Below are positions 1 through 6,075 of a stretch of 6,428 bases of DNA, one piece after another (positions within the stretch are counted from its first letter, which is position 1; each line of letters opens with the position of its first letter). Under the pieces are notes generated by a model that was not told where the DNA came from, searched no databases, and worked only from the letters and a program-made list of their open reading frames with translations. Source of the DNA: Clostridiaceae bacterium. Lineage in GTDB: Bacteria; Bacillota; Clostridia; Saccharofermentanales; DTU023. The position numbers and the translations under genes were made by a program. The stretch is from assembly GCA_012728535.1 (NCBI GenBank), contig JAAYEX010000003.1, positions 1 through 6,428 of the forward strand, read 5' to 3'.

Positions 1-129
1 ATTTGGCTCATTTACTTAAATTAATTGTCCGTTCCGTCAAACTCTATCTAAATAGAATCTTCAGGACCCGTCTTTGTGTTTGCACTGTTCAATTTTCAAG
101 ATCCGACGCGCCTCTCTTTTTTAAGGCGC
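1..129 (-). other. Probable rRNA operon leader, running off the left edge
   Basis: Read on the minus strand, positions 99-80 give TTGAAAATTGAACAGTGCAA, which closely resembles the conserved TTGAAAA(C/T)TGAACA element found in rRNA leaders and 16S-23S spacers of Bacillota, where it belongs to the antitermination and processing region. It lies downstream of a good promoter (136-164), and no 16S 3' end precedes it, so I read it as the leader before the first rRNA gene rather than an internal spacer. Small hairpins flank it: GCGCCT/AGGCGC (108-113 with 124-129) right at the predicted 5' end of the transcript, and TCTAT/ATAGA (43-47 with 52-56). No mature 16S start (AGAGTTTGATCCTGGCTCAG) is present, so the gene would begin beyond position 1. 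The identification rests on memory of the motif; a tRNA operon leader is the main alternative. Confidence 0.6.
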
Positions 130-135
130 TTAGCT

Positions 136-164
136 AGGATACCAAGCTTTCTGAAGCTTGTCAA
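136..164 (-). promoter_or_regulatory. Sigma-A-type promoter for the leftward rRNA-type transcript
   Basis: On the minus strand there is a perfect -35 box TTGACA (164-159), exactly 17 bases of spacer (158-142) and a -10 box TATCCT (141-136, four of six matches to TATAAT). Transcription would start near 129-130 and read left into the conserved leader. An A-rich stretch (minus strand, about 180-165) just upstream could act as an UP element. The spacer is almost filled by the inverted repeat CAAGCTT-TCTG-AAGCTTG (143-160). Confidence 0.65.
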
Positions 165-177
165 CATCTTTTTCAAC

Positions 178-206
178 TTTATGCGAACTTTACTAATCTG
201 TTCCAA
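178..206 (-). promoter_or_regulatory. Possible second, upstream tandem promoter (minus strand)
   Basis: TTGGAA (206-201) and CATAAA (183-178) are separated by 17 bases and lie about 42 bases upstream of the main minus-strand promoter. rRNA operons in Bacillota often carry tandem promoters, which makes this plausible. Both boxes match the consensus only partly, so it could easily be chance in AT-rich DNA. Confidence 0.25.
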
Positions 207-269
207 GTGATATGCTTTAGAGAGAAATATCTAGAGCTGTATGCTGTATAAACTTATGCTACTTGCGTG

Positions 270-304
270 TTTGACGCTTTATTAATTTCTGTCAGAGCGT
301 CGAA
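270..304 (+). promoter_or_regulatory. Imperfect inverted repeat: leader hairpin or operator
   Basis: Positions 270-280 pair with 294-304 over 11 base pairs, with two G-T wobbles, around a 13-base loop; the core GACGCT/AGCGTC (273-278 with 296-301) is perfect. No T-run follows on either strand, so it is not an intrinsic terminator. It lies 57 bases before the ATPase start codon. If transcription begins upstream, it is a hairpin in the mRNA leader; if it begins near 335-340, it is a DNA operator. No regulator gene is present in the window to choose between these. Confidence 0.35.
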
Positions 305-360
305 TTATCTTGCTCTATCTATTGTAATTATATAGCAGGAAGAAAAAGAGGTAATAAAAG

Positions 361-1131
361 ATGATCAGTATTCATGAAATCTCCAAGTCATATGACCAAA
401 AGACTCAGGCAGTAGATAATTTAAGTCTGGAAATTTATGATAATGAAATTTTCGGCTTTTTGGGACCTAACGGTGCCGGAAAAACTACATCTTTGAAAAT
501 GATCAGCGGCCTCTTATTGCCTGACCACGGCAGTATCAAAGTTAACGGGATCGATGTGGCGACCAATCCGCTGGAAGCCAAGAAAAATCTCTCTTTTGTA
601 TCTGATGATCCTAATATTTTTCTGCGCCTTAAGGGCATTGAATATCTGCGTTTTCTTGCTGATGTGTATGAAGTAGCAGAAGATTTGCGTGTAGAACGTA
701 TTAATGATTTGTCGCGCCGCTTCGCCATGAGCAATGTGCTCGACCAGAGGATTCAATCTTATTCTCACGGTATGAGGCAAAAAATCGTACTCATAGGAGC
801 TTTGATTCACAACCCTCCTACCTGGGTTCTTGATGAGCCAATGACAGGACTTGATCCTTCGTCTTCCTACCAGCTGAAAAACATGATGCGGGAGCATGCC
901 GACAACGGCAACACTGTGCTTTTCTCTACTCATGTGCTCGATGTAGCCGAAAAAGTTTGTGACCGGCTTGGTGTTATCTCAGAGGGTAAGTTGCTCTTTG
1001 TCGGCACTATGGCTGAGTTGAGAGAAAAACATCAGGATGACAGCTCACTTGAAAGCATCTTCCTGGAAATGGTGGGAGAGGGACAATTCAGCCCCTTCGC
1101 ATTAAGTGAAGAGGAAGTGAGAAGCCTATGA
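361..1131 (+). CDS. ABC-2 type exporter, ATP-binding subunit
   Basis: This 256-residue cytoplasmic ATPase should power the membrane protein encoded immediately downstream. All nucleotide-binding motifs are present in order: Walker A GPNGAGKT (35-42), signature YSHGMRQK (134-141, the variant usual in ABC-2 exporters in place of LSGGQ), Walker B WVLDEP with D158 and catalytic E159, D-loop GLDP (163-166) and switch histidine H191 in LFSTHVL. The Q-loop position carries acidic residues (SDDPNIF, 81-87) instead of glutamine, as in EcsA-like proteins, where I recall ETP-type sequences. The C-terminal SSLESIFLEMV segment is typical of the group. Length is normal for the family. The ATG start is supported by AGAGG nine bases upstream. 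The stop codon overlaps the next start (ATGA at 1128-1131), indicating one operon with translational coupling. The substrate cannot be told: ABC-2 exporters move drugs, antibiotics, lipids or peptides. The family call is firm; the role is open. Confidence 0.93.
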   Translation: MISIHEISKSYDQKTQAVDNLSLEIYDNEIFGFLGPNGAGKTTSLKMISGLLLPDHGSIKVNGIDVATNPLEAKKNLSFVSDDPNIFLRLKGIEYLRFLADVYEVAEDLRVERINDLSRRFAMSNVLDQRIQSYSHGMRQKIVLIGALIHNPPTWVLDEPMTGLDPSSSYQLKNMMREHADNGNTVLFSTHVLDVAEKVCDRLGVISEGKLLFVGTMAELREKHQDDSSLESIFLEMVGEGQFSPFALSEEEVRSL

Positions 1132-2846
1132 AGAAATATCTTCTTCTCTTGCGCGTTTTGATCCCCGAATCATTAGGGAGCATTGGGGAATCGGGAGGAC
1201 TGAGTTTCGGGAAAAAGCGGAAAAGGGCTTCGCTCTTCGCCGACAAGCCCTGGCTGGCTCTGATTATCTCCTATTCCTTTATCATGGTTTATTCTGCATT
1301 TTTCGGAATAGCCCTGACCGGCACTCTCAAGGTTTTTGGTCTGGAAGATCAGTTTGTCTCTTCAATCGCCTTTATGATACCGATAATAACTGTCGTCTTT
1401 GGTTTCATGCACGGAATATCATCGCTTTATCATGAAAGCAAGATCGACTTTTTCCTTGCCTTGCCGATTAAGGCCGGAACCTATGTCGCCTCCAAGCTGA
1501 CAGAAGTTTATATATACATATTCATTACAGTAGCATCATTTTTCCTGCCGGCCCTGCTGGCCCATGCGATTGTGGCAGGACGGACCGTGGGGTTTTATTT
1601 TCTGATTCTTCCCTTCATAGTTTTCAGCTCGATTGCGCCCTTTGCCGTCCTCCTGATTCCGGTCTTCGTTTTGATGCGTTTCACGCGTTTTGCCCGCAAC
1701 AAGGATCGCTTCCAGCTGATATCCAATCTTGTCTTTATGGTGGTCATCATGGCCTTTGCTCTGTCGATGAGCAGGGTTTCTTCGCAGATAGGGATGGATC
1801 AGACGCCGGGACTTCTGGTACCCGAAAGTGTTTATAGCACAGGTCTTCGTTTCCTTCCTTCTTCCCTGTTTGCTGATCTTATGCTGAGAAATGCATCTTC
1901 CTGGCAGTCACTATGGTATTTATTTCTGCTGGCAGCAGTAACTACGGCGTGTGTTGCTGTCATGTTACTTATAGCCGGCAAGCTTTATTTGCCGGGAGTA
2001 CTCGGCAGCAAAGGCTCGAAACCTGCACGTGTGCTGACGGAAGAAGAGATCAGAAAAGCCCTGAAGCCCCGTTCCCAGACCCGGGCCCTGATCAGCAAAG
2101 AATGGAAACTGCTCCTGCGGTCGCCAACTTTCTTTATGCAGACAATACTCTCGTCAATAATTATGCCGGTAGCCATGATACTTGGCGGTGTTGTTGGCGG
2201 GACAGCCGGCGGCGACACCATTGATTCAATTTTCGGAGACCAGATGTTCTACTTTCAAACAGATGCCTGGTGGCGGTCAGATCTTTGGATTGTTGTAATG
2301 GTCTTTGTCGCTGTAGGCGTCTTCTTCGGTAGCTTCAACATGGCATCGTCCACTGCAATTTCGCGCCAGGGGCAGACCTTTCAGACCACTAAACTTATTC
2401 CGGTAGCCACACACAGGCAGCTGGTCGCCTGGGTTTTCCCCGGCATTTCGGTTTCAGGCGTTGTCTGGATGATAACTATCCTTTTTATCGGTGCTTTCCT
2501 GCAATTTTCCCCGGGTCTGATGCTTGCGGCTACTATAATCGGCTGGATCAGCACCTACACGGTACATATGGCAGGAATCTGCGTGGATATGAAATACCCC
2601 ACCCTGACCTGGACTAATGAGACACAGGCTGTTAAAAATTCAAAGTCAGCTATGATCGGTATGTTCGGCAGCATGGGTCTGGCCGGTGTCTTTGTGGCTT
2701 TCGGCTTCCTGTTCAATTCCGTGACTAATGGAAACTCGGCAATAACAAGTAGCTTTTTGTTGCTGTTTGCATTGGGTCTGGCTGTGTTCTTTACCTGGCT
2801 GGCACAGAAAATGGCGTCAAAACTGCTCCAACGGGTAGAGATCTGA
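1128..2846 (+). CDS. ABC-2 type exporter, large polytopic permease
   Basis: This 572-residue integral membrane protein is the transport channel partner of the ATPase encoded just before it. Roughly twelve hydrophobic segments can be seen in two sets (about residues 43-70, 76-100, 125-150, 155-183, 197-214, 262-288; then 335-358, 385-408, 433-459, 464-486, 508-530, 540-560), with a charged cytoplasmic stretch (about 295-330) between them. This matches a full-length permease in which both halves are on one chain. Motifs recalled from long bacterial ABC-2 permeases are present: FFLALPIKAGTYVASKL (108-124) in the first half, SRQGQTFQTTKLIP (412-425, like the SREG...K.LP motif) and DMKYPTLTWTNETQAVKNS (487-505, like D..P.L.W.NE..AVK) in the second. 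It resembles the family annotated as putative ABC exporter (Pfam ABC_tran_2), though I could not search. A purine-rich site (GAGGAAG, 1111-1117) precedes the ATG, and the four-base overlap with the ATPase stop suggests coupled synthesis. Substrate unknown. Confidence 0.88.
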   Translation: MKKYLLLLRVLIPESLGSIGESGGLSFGKKRKRASLFADKPWLALIISYSFIMVYSAFFGIALTGTLKVFGLEDQFVSSIAFMIPIITVVFGFMHGISSLYHESKIDFFLALPIKAGTYVASKLTEVYIYIFITVASFFLPALLAHAIVAGRTVGFYFLILPFIVFSSIAPFAVLLIPVFVLMRFTRFARNKDRFQLISNLVFMVVIMAFALSMSRVSSQIGMDQTPGLLVPESVYSTGLRFLPSSLFADLMLRNASSWQSLWYLFLLAAVTTACVAVMLLIAGKLYLPGVLGSKGSKPARVLTEEEIRKALKPRSQTRALISKEWKLLLRSPTFFMQTILSSIIMPVAMILGGVVGGTAGGDTIDSIFGDQMFYFQTDAWWRSDLWIVVMVFVAVGVFFGSFNMASSTAISRQGQTFQTTKLIPVATHRQLVAWVFPGISVSGVVWMITILFIGAFLQFSPGLMLAATIIGWISTYTVHMAGICVDMKYPTLTWTNETQAVKNSKSAMIGMFGSMGLAGVFVAFGFLFNSVTNGNSAITSSFLLLFALGLAVFFTWLAQKMASKLLQRVEI

Positions 2847-2922
2847 TACATAATCTCTAATCGGGTAAGCGAATATTCACTCTTCTTTCCTGTCTTAATA
2901 ATCGAAGGCAGTCAGAATCTCT

Positions 2923-2950
2923 TTGCATGCCCGGCATCTTGTAATAAAAT
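2923..2950 (+). promoter_or_regulatory. Candidate promoter of the DUF4349 lipoprotein gene
   Basis: TTGCAT (2923-2928) and TAAAAT (2945-2950, five of six matches) are separated by 16 bases. Transcription would start near 2957, giving a leader of about 70 bases before the lipoprotein start. The -35 box is weak. No convincing terminator lies between the permease and this point, so read-through from the ABC operon is also possible. Confidence 0.4.
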
Positions 2951-2988
2951 AAGGCTGCGAGTGAGAGTTTTACTTAAGCTTCCACTGA

Positions 2989-3000
2989 GACACTAGTGTC
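2989..3000. promoter_or_regulatory. Perfect 12-bp palindrome, possible operator
   Basis: GACACTAGTGTC is a perfect twofold-symmetric sequence lying 11 bases before the ribosome binding site of the lipoprotein gene, downstream of the candidate promoter. Such symmetry suits a dimeric DNA-binding regulator. As RNA it could form only a 4-bp stem with a 4-base loop, so a DNA site is more likely than an RNA hairpin. No regulator is encoded in the window, and chance cannot be excluded. Confidence 0.35.
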
Positions 3001-3010
3001 ATTTCCTTAG

Positions 3011-3018
3011 AGAAAGGA
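3011..3018 (+). promoter_or_regulatory. Ribosome binding site that sets the lipoprotein start
   Basis: AGAAAGGA lies 8 bases before the ATG at 3027. An in-frame ATG at 3018 overlaps this site and would have no room for one of its own, so the start at 3027 is preferred; it gives a normal lipoprotein signal peptide beginning MKKKR. Confidence 0.75.
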
Positions 3019-3026
3019 TGGCAAGT

Positions 3027-3968
3027 ATGAAAAAGAAAAGAATTTTAATCCTGCTTCTGAGTCTGCTCCTGATTCTGAGCATATTTATCAGCGGCTGTGC
3101 TGCGGCTACAAAATCAGACAGAGCACCACTAGCACCTGAGTATAGCGACGGATACCCCGGATCTGCTACTCCGGAGGATATGGATCTACCGCCAATTGAG
3201 CCCAATCCGGTTAGCCCGGCAGATCCGACCTTACCGCGGAAAGTGATTAAGAACGCGGATATGACAGTGGTATCGACGGATCCGGTCAAGACTAAATCAG
3301 ACATTGAAAGTAAAGCGAGTTCACTCGGAGGTTTTGTTTCAGATTTTTCACAACAAACCAATAGCTACATCTATATACAGATGACGGTTGAAGTACCCGG
3401 GGACAAGCTGGAAGTCTTCTTACGCCAGATCGGCGACAGCGGCGTCAAGGTTGAGCGGCAGTCGGTAAGCAGTGAGGATGTCACCGATTCTTACTACGAC
3501 ACCGAAACCAGACTGGGAACGACACGCGACCTGCTTGATCATTACCGGCTGATGCTGGGAAAGGCTGAGACTATCGATGAAACCCTGCAGGTGCAGGCCA
3601 AAATCGACCAGCTGACCTTAGAGCTCGAATCCCTGCAAGGACGTTTAAATCGTTTAGAGCTGCTGACAAGCAATTCCCGGGTTTACATTGAGATTTATCA
3701 GGAAAAAGACCCTCTCCTCGAAAAGCCCAGTGAACTGGAACCTTTATCCTGGGAGCATGTTAAGTACTTCATCAGCAATGGCTTCAGCAGACTGGGCACG
3801 GTTCTGCTCTTAGTAGCCCAGTATCTCTTCATCGGATTAGCTGTCGGCTTACCTGTTATTTTAGTGATTGTGCTGATTATTCTGATCATCTATTTTGCTG
3901 GAAAACGGAAAAAGAAGAAACGTCTGGCGGCGGCTGCAGTAGAGAATAATGTTGAACATAGAGAATAA
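3027..3968 (+). CDS. DUF4349-type membrane-anchored lipoprotein
   Basis: This 313-residue envelope protein has no known biochemical function. It begins with a lipoprotein signal peptide: MKKKR, a hydrophobic core, then lipobox ISGC, with C24 as the lipidated residue. A proline- and acid-rich linker follows (about 28-68). Residues about 70-226 look like the DUF4349 domain: RKVIKNADMTVV at the start, the SSLGGFVSDF turn, the VEVPGDKLEVFLRQI segment, SSEDVTDSYYDTETRL, a probable coiled coil (about 180-212) and a closing strand SRVYIEIYQ. A long hydrophobic segment (about 257-291) is followed by a basic tail (GKRKKKKR), so the domain is held outside the membrane at both ends. Start 3027 is chosen from the ribosome binding site (3011-3018). 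The gene appears to be a single unit ending at a strong terminator. A role in envelope sensing or integrity is only inference. The family call is fairly sure from the pattern. Confidence 0.85.
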   Translation: MKKKRILILLLSLLLILSIFISGCAAATKSDRAPLAPEYSDGYPGSATPEDMDLPPIEPNPVSPADPTLPRKVIKNADMTVVSTDPVKTKSDIESKASSLGGFVSDFSQQTNSYIYIQMTVEVPGDKLEVFLRQIGDSGVKVERQSVSSEDVTDSYYDTETRLGTTRDLLDHYRLMLGKAETIDETLQVQAKIDQLTLELESLQGRLNRLELLTSNSRVYIEIYQEKDPLLEKPSELEPLSWEHVKYFISNGFSRLGTVLLLVAQYLFIGLAVGLPVILVIVLIILIIYFAGKRKKKKRLAAAAVENNVEHRE

Positions 3969-3989
3969 TTTCCACTTATGAATTAAGGC

Positions 3990-4022
3990 AAAAAGGGCAT
4001 CTCGGCTGAGATGTCCTTTTTT
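3990..4022. terminator. Bidirectional intrinsic terminator between convergent genes
   Basis: A 14-bp stem (3990-4003 with 4008-4021, one G-T wobble) closes a four-base GGCT loop. Its flanks are A5 on the left and T6 on the right, so each strand has a GC-rich stem followed by a U-run. It begins 21 bases after the lipoprotein stop and lies 28 bases past the stop of the GH13 gene on the other strand, so it can end both transcripts. Confidence 0.92.
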
Positions 4023-4050
4023 AATGTCAGTTCTTACTTACCGCCAGGTC

Positions 4051-6075
4051 TTATGTGCTGAAATATTTAAGATCAGCATCTGATACAAGCACACCTGTCA
4101 TGCCGGGCAGACTTTCGCCTCCCAGCAAATCAAGCGGCTTCGACTCATGTTCAGAGCGATTGAAAAGAAAGGTCAGTGATTTCTCTCCACCTGCCGGCCG
4201 GCCAAAGGCATCCGTCCAGTCACTATCCTCTACCGTAGGAGCATTAAGATAGCGTCTGATCTCAAGGACATTTGTATCGGCAGTTCTCACTTCCACCTCA
4301 CCTGTGCGAAGAACTTCATGCTCATGGCGCAAATTCAGTATCGCGCGGAAGAGATCCGTCAAAGCCGGTTCTTCCTGATGCCAGGGATATGTACGTCGGT
4401 TGAAGGGATCCTTGAAACCCTCCATGGCCCGTTCATCACCATAATAGAGCTGTGCTGCTCCGGGGAAAGCTACCTGCATCAGAAGAGCCAGAAGCAGACG
4501 TGCTTCGCCTTTCCTCCGTTCGTCAGGAGAAAGCCTCCGTTTCTTCTGGTCTTCACGCTTGGCCGGTGTGCGGACACCTGAAAGGACATTCACAACACGT
4601 TCCGTGTCATGACTGCCGAGTGGATTAAGCATTACATATAGGGCTTCCCGTGGCATGATTAACAGGTAATAGTTAAACCTGTCACAGATTTTCTCTGTTT
4701 CGTCATAACCCAGCAGCCAGGAAAAGGCGGCTTCGCGAGCCGGGTAGTTGGTTGTGGCATCGTGTGTACGTCCGAAAATAAAGTCGCGGTGAGCCCCGTA
4801 ACTGATCTGAGATGTAGGCCCGTCCCAGACTTCACCCACGATGTAGGCATCCTCTTTGACTGCCTTCACCCGCCTGCGCAGTGACCGCAGAAAAGGATCG
4901 GGTATTTCATCCGAAACATCCAGGCGATAACCGCGAGCACCGGCTTTTAACCAATATGCCAATACGCCGTCTTCGCCGCAGATAAAATCTTTATATGACA
5001 ATTCTTCTTCCCTGACATTGGGCAGGTTATCAAAACCCCACCAGGAGTCATAGGCCAGCTCATCTTTATTGGCAGCTTTGACTGTCGGAACTTCAGTATC
5101 CGCATCACCTGCAAATCTATACCAGGCCGTATAACGGGAAAGTTTACCTTCCGTTTTTTCCTGCCAGGCACCGATACTGTCATAGCGACCATATTTGTTG
5201 AAATATCTGCTGTCAGCTCCGGTGTGGCTGAAGACTCCGTCAAGTATCAATGAAATCTTATACTTCTTTGCTTCAGCGCAAAGATCACGGAAGTCCTCTT
5301 CCGTACCTAGCAGTGGGTCGATTTTGAAATAGTCTCCGGTATCATAGCGGTGGTTGGTTCGCGATTGAAAAATCGGATTTAGATAGATGCAATCAACACC
5401 GAACGAGGCAATATAAGGGAGTTTTTCCTTTATGCCCTGCAAGCTGCCGCCGAAAAAATCGTTGGCTTCATATAAAAAGCCGGGCTTACCCTTAATGTCT
5501 ACATCTGCCAGCCAGTCATCGTGCCAGATTCGCTCTTCATAATTTAGGTGCGCTTCGATGAGTTTCTTATCAAAATTTTCACCGCGATTGAAACGATCAG
5601 GGAAAATCTGATAAACAACAGCCCCCTTCATCCAGTCCGGAGTCTTAAAATCCTCTTCATGAACTGTAACCTTGAAGCCGGGAATCTCTTCCTTGCCGCT
5701 CAGAGAAAAGTGCAGGGTGTCAAGAAGGGTATTGCCTTGTAAATATGAACTTTCCGGATCCGGAAAACACCAGCGATAGCGCTCATCTTTAAGGCGGACT
5801 TCAAACCAGTAATAGAATAAACCTGCTACATCGTCCATACGAATGGTCTGAACGAAAGAACTGGCTTCCATATCTGAAAGATCGCATTCCATGGGAATGG
5901 AACCTGAGATGAATTGCATTAGTCCATAGGCATAATAAATGCGGACAGATTCTATCTCTTCTGCTGTCTTATTAACATCGATTCTCAGGGTGACCTCTGT
6001 ACTGGCAGCTACCGCCCCCAGCGGAGACCTGTAGTGCTTGTCGTTAATATAATGATCCAGTTTTACATCAGTCAA
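4051..6075 (-). CDS. Cytoplasmic GH13 alpha-glycosidase (neopullulanase / cyclomaltodextrinase-like)
   Basis: This 674-residue enzyme should hydrolyse alpha-1,4 (perhaps also alpha-1,6) bonds of maltodextrin or glycogen-derived chains. Residues about 10-115 form a beta-rich N-terminal domain like CBM34 of neopullulanases. The barrel begins at AVVYQIFPDRFNRG (152-165). The conserved GH13 regions are intact: region I DGVFSH (279-284), region II GYRLDV with nucleophile D386, region III GEVWD with acid/base E415, and region IV LGSHDTER with D490. SWWGFDNLPN (344-353) and MEGFKDPFNRRTYPW (551-565) are typical of Bacillota intracellular members. A C-terminal beta domain includes SLTFLFNRSE (633-642). 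No signal peptide is seen, so it acts in the cytoplasm. The start codon is TTG, supported by AAGGAG ten bases upstream; the next in-frame Met, at residue 53, would cut the N-terminal domain. It overlaps the end of glgA by eight bases, which links it to glycogen turnover. Exact specificity (neopullulanase, cyclomaltodextrinase, alpha-amylase) cannot be decided from sequence. Confidence 0.92.
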   Translation of the reverse strand: MTDVKLDHYINDKHYRSPLGAVAASTEVTLRIDVNKTAEEIESVRIYYAYGLMQFISGSIPMECDLSDMEASSFVQTIRMDDVAGLFYYWFEVRLKDERYRWCFPDPESSYLQGNTLLDTLHFSLSGKEEIPGFKVTVHEEDFKTPDWMKGAVVYQIFPDRFNRGENFDKKLIEAHLNYEERIWHDDWLADVDIKGKPGFLYEANDFFGGSLQGIKEKLPYIASFGVDCIYLNPIFQSRTNHRYDTGDYFKIDPLLGTEEDFRDLCAEAKKYKISLILDGVFSHTGADSRYFNKYGRYDSIGAWQEKTEGKLSRYTAWYRFAGDADTEVPTVKAANKDELAYDSWWGFDNLPNVREEELSYKDFICGEDGVLAYWLKAGARGYRLDVSDEIPDPFLRSLRRRVKAVKEDAYIVGEVWDGPTSQISYGAHRDFIFGRTHDATTNYPAREAAFSWLLGYDETEKICDRFNYYLLIMPREALYVMLNPLGSHDTERVVNVLSGVRTPAKREDQKKRRLSPDERRKGEARLLLALLMQVAFPGAAQLYYGDERAMEGFKDPFNRRTYPWHQEEPALTDLFRAILNLRHEHEVLRTGEVEVRTADTNVLEIRRYLNAPTVEDSDWTDAFGRPAGGEKSLTFLFNRSEHESKPLDLLGGESLPGMTGVLVSDADLKYFST

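Larger units (their letters stand above)
165..360. other. Divergent intergenic control region upstream of the ABC operon
   Basis: No open reading frame with a ribosome binding site is visible here. The region is AT-rich and must hold the start signals of the rightward ABC operon, but no plus-strand promoter is convincing. The weak candidates are TTTAGA-N18-TATGCT (216-221 and 240-245) and the AT-rich stretch TAATTATATA (325-334), which looks like a -10 region but has no good -35 partner. The stem-forming sequence at 270-304 is listed separately. The ABC ATPase ribosome binding site, AGAGG (347-351), lies 9 bases before its ATG. Confidence 0.5.

Noticed and set aside
271..276. TTGACG as a -35 box for the ABC operon
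   Set aside because: No -10-like sequence occurs 16-18 bases downstream, and the bases are part of the inverted repeat at 270-304.
514..933. Minus-strand open frame of 139 codons inside the ABC ATPase gene
   Set aside because: It is antisense to a gene with a full set of conserved motifs and encodes no recognisable domain.
1913..2224. Plus-strand open frame of 103 codons inside the permease gene
   Set aside because: It is an out-of-frame shadow, rich in Cys, Arg and Gln with no domain, within a continuous membrane protein gene.
2890..2911. CTGTCTT / AAGGCAG hairpin after the permease gene, considered as a terminator
   Set aside because: The 7-bp stem has a wobble and an 8-base loop, and no T-run follows, so it does not meet the pattern of an intrinsic terminator.
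2927..2937. ATGCCCGGCAT short inverted repeat
   Set aside because: It gives only a 4-bp stem with a 3-base loop and lies inside the spacer of the candidate promoter; too short to support a call.
3018..3026. Upstream in-frame ATG of the lipoprotein gene
   Set aside because: It overlaps the ribosome binding site; the ATG at 3027 has proper spacing and yields a normal signal peptide.
2999..3361. Minus-strand open frame of 120 codons opposite the lipoprotein gene
   Set aside because: It is antisense to the signal peptide and first domain of a well-supported gene; its apparent sequence is explained by the opposite strand.
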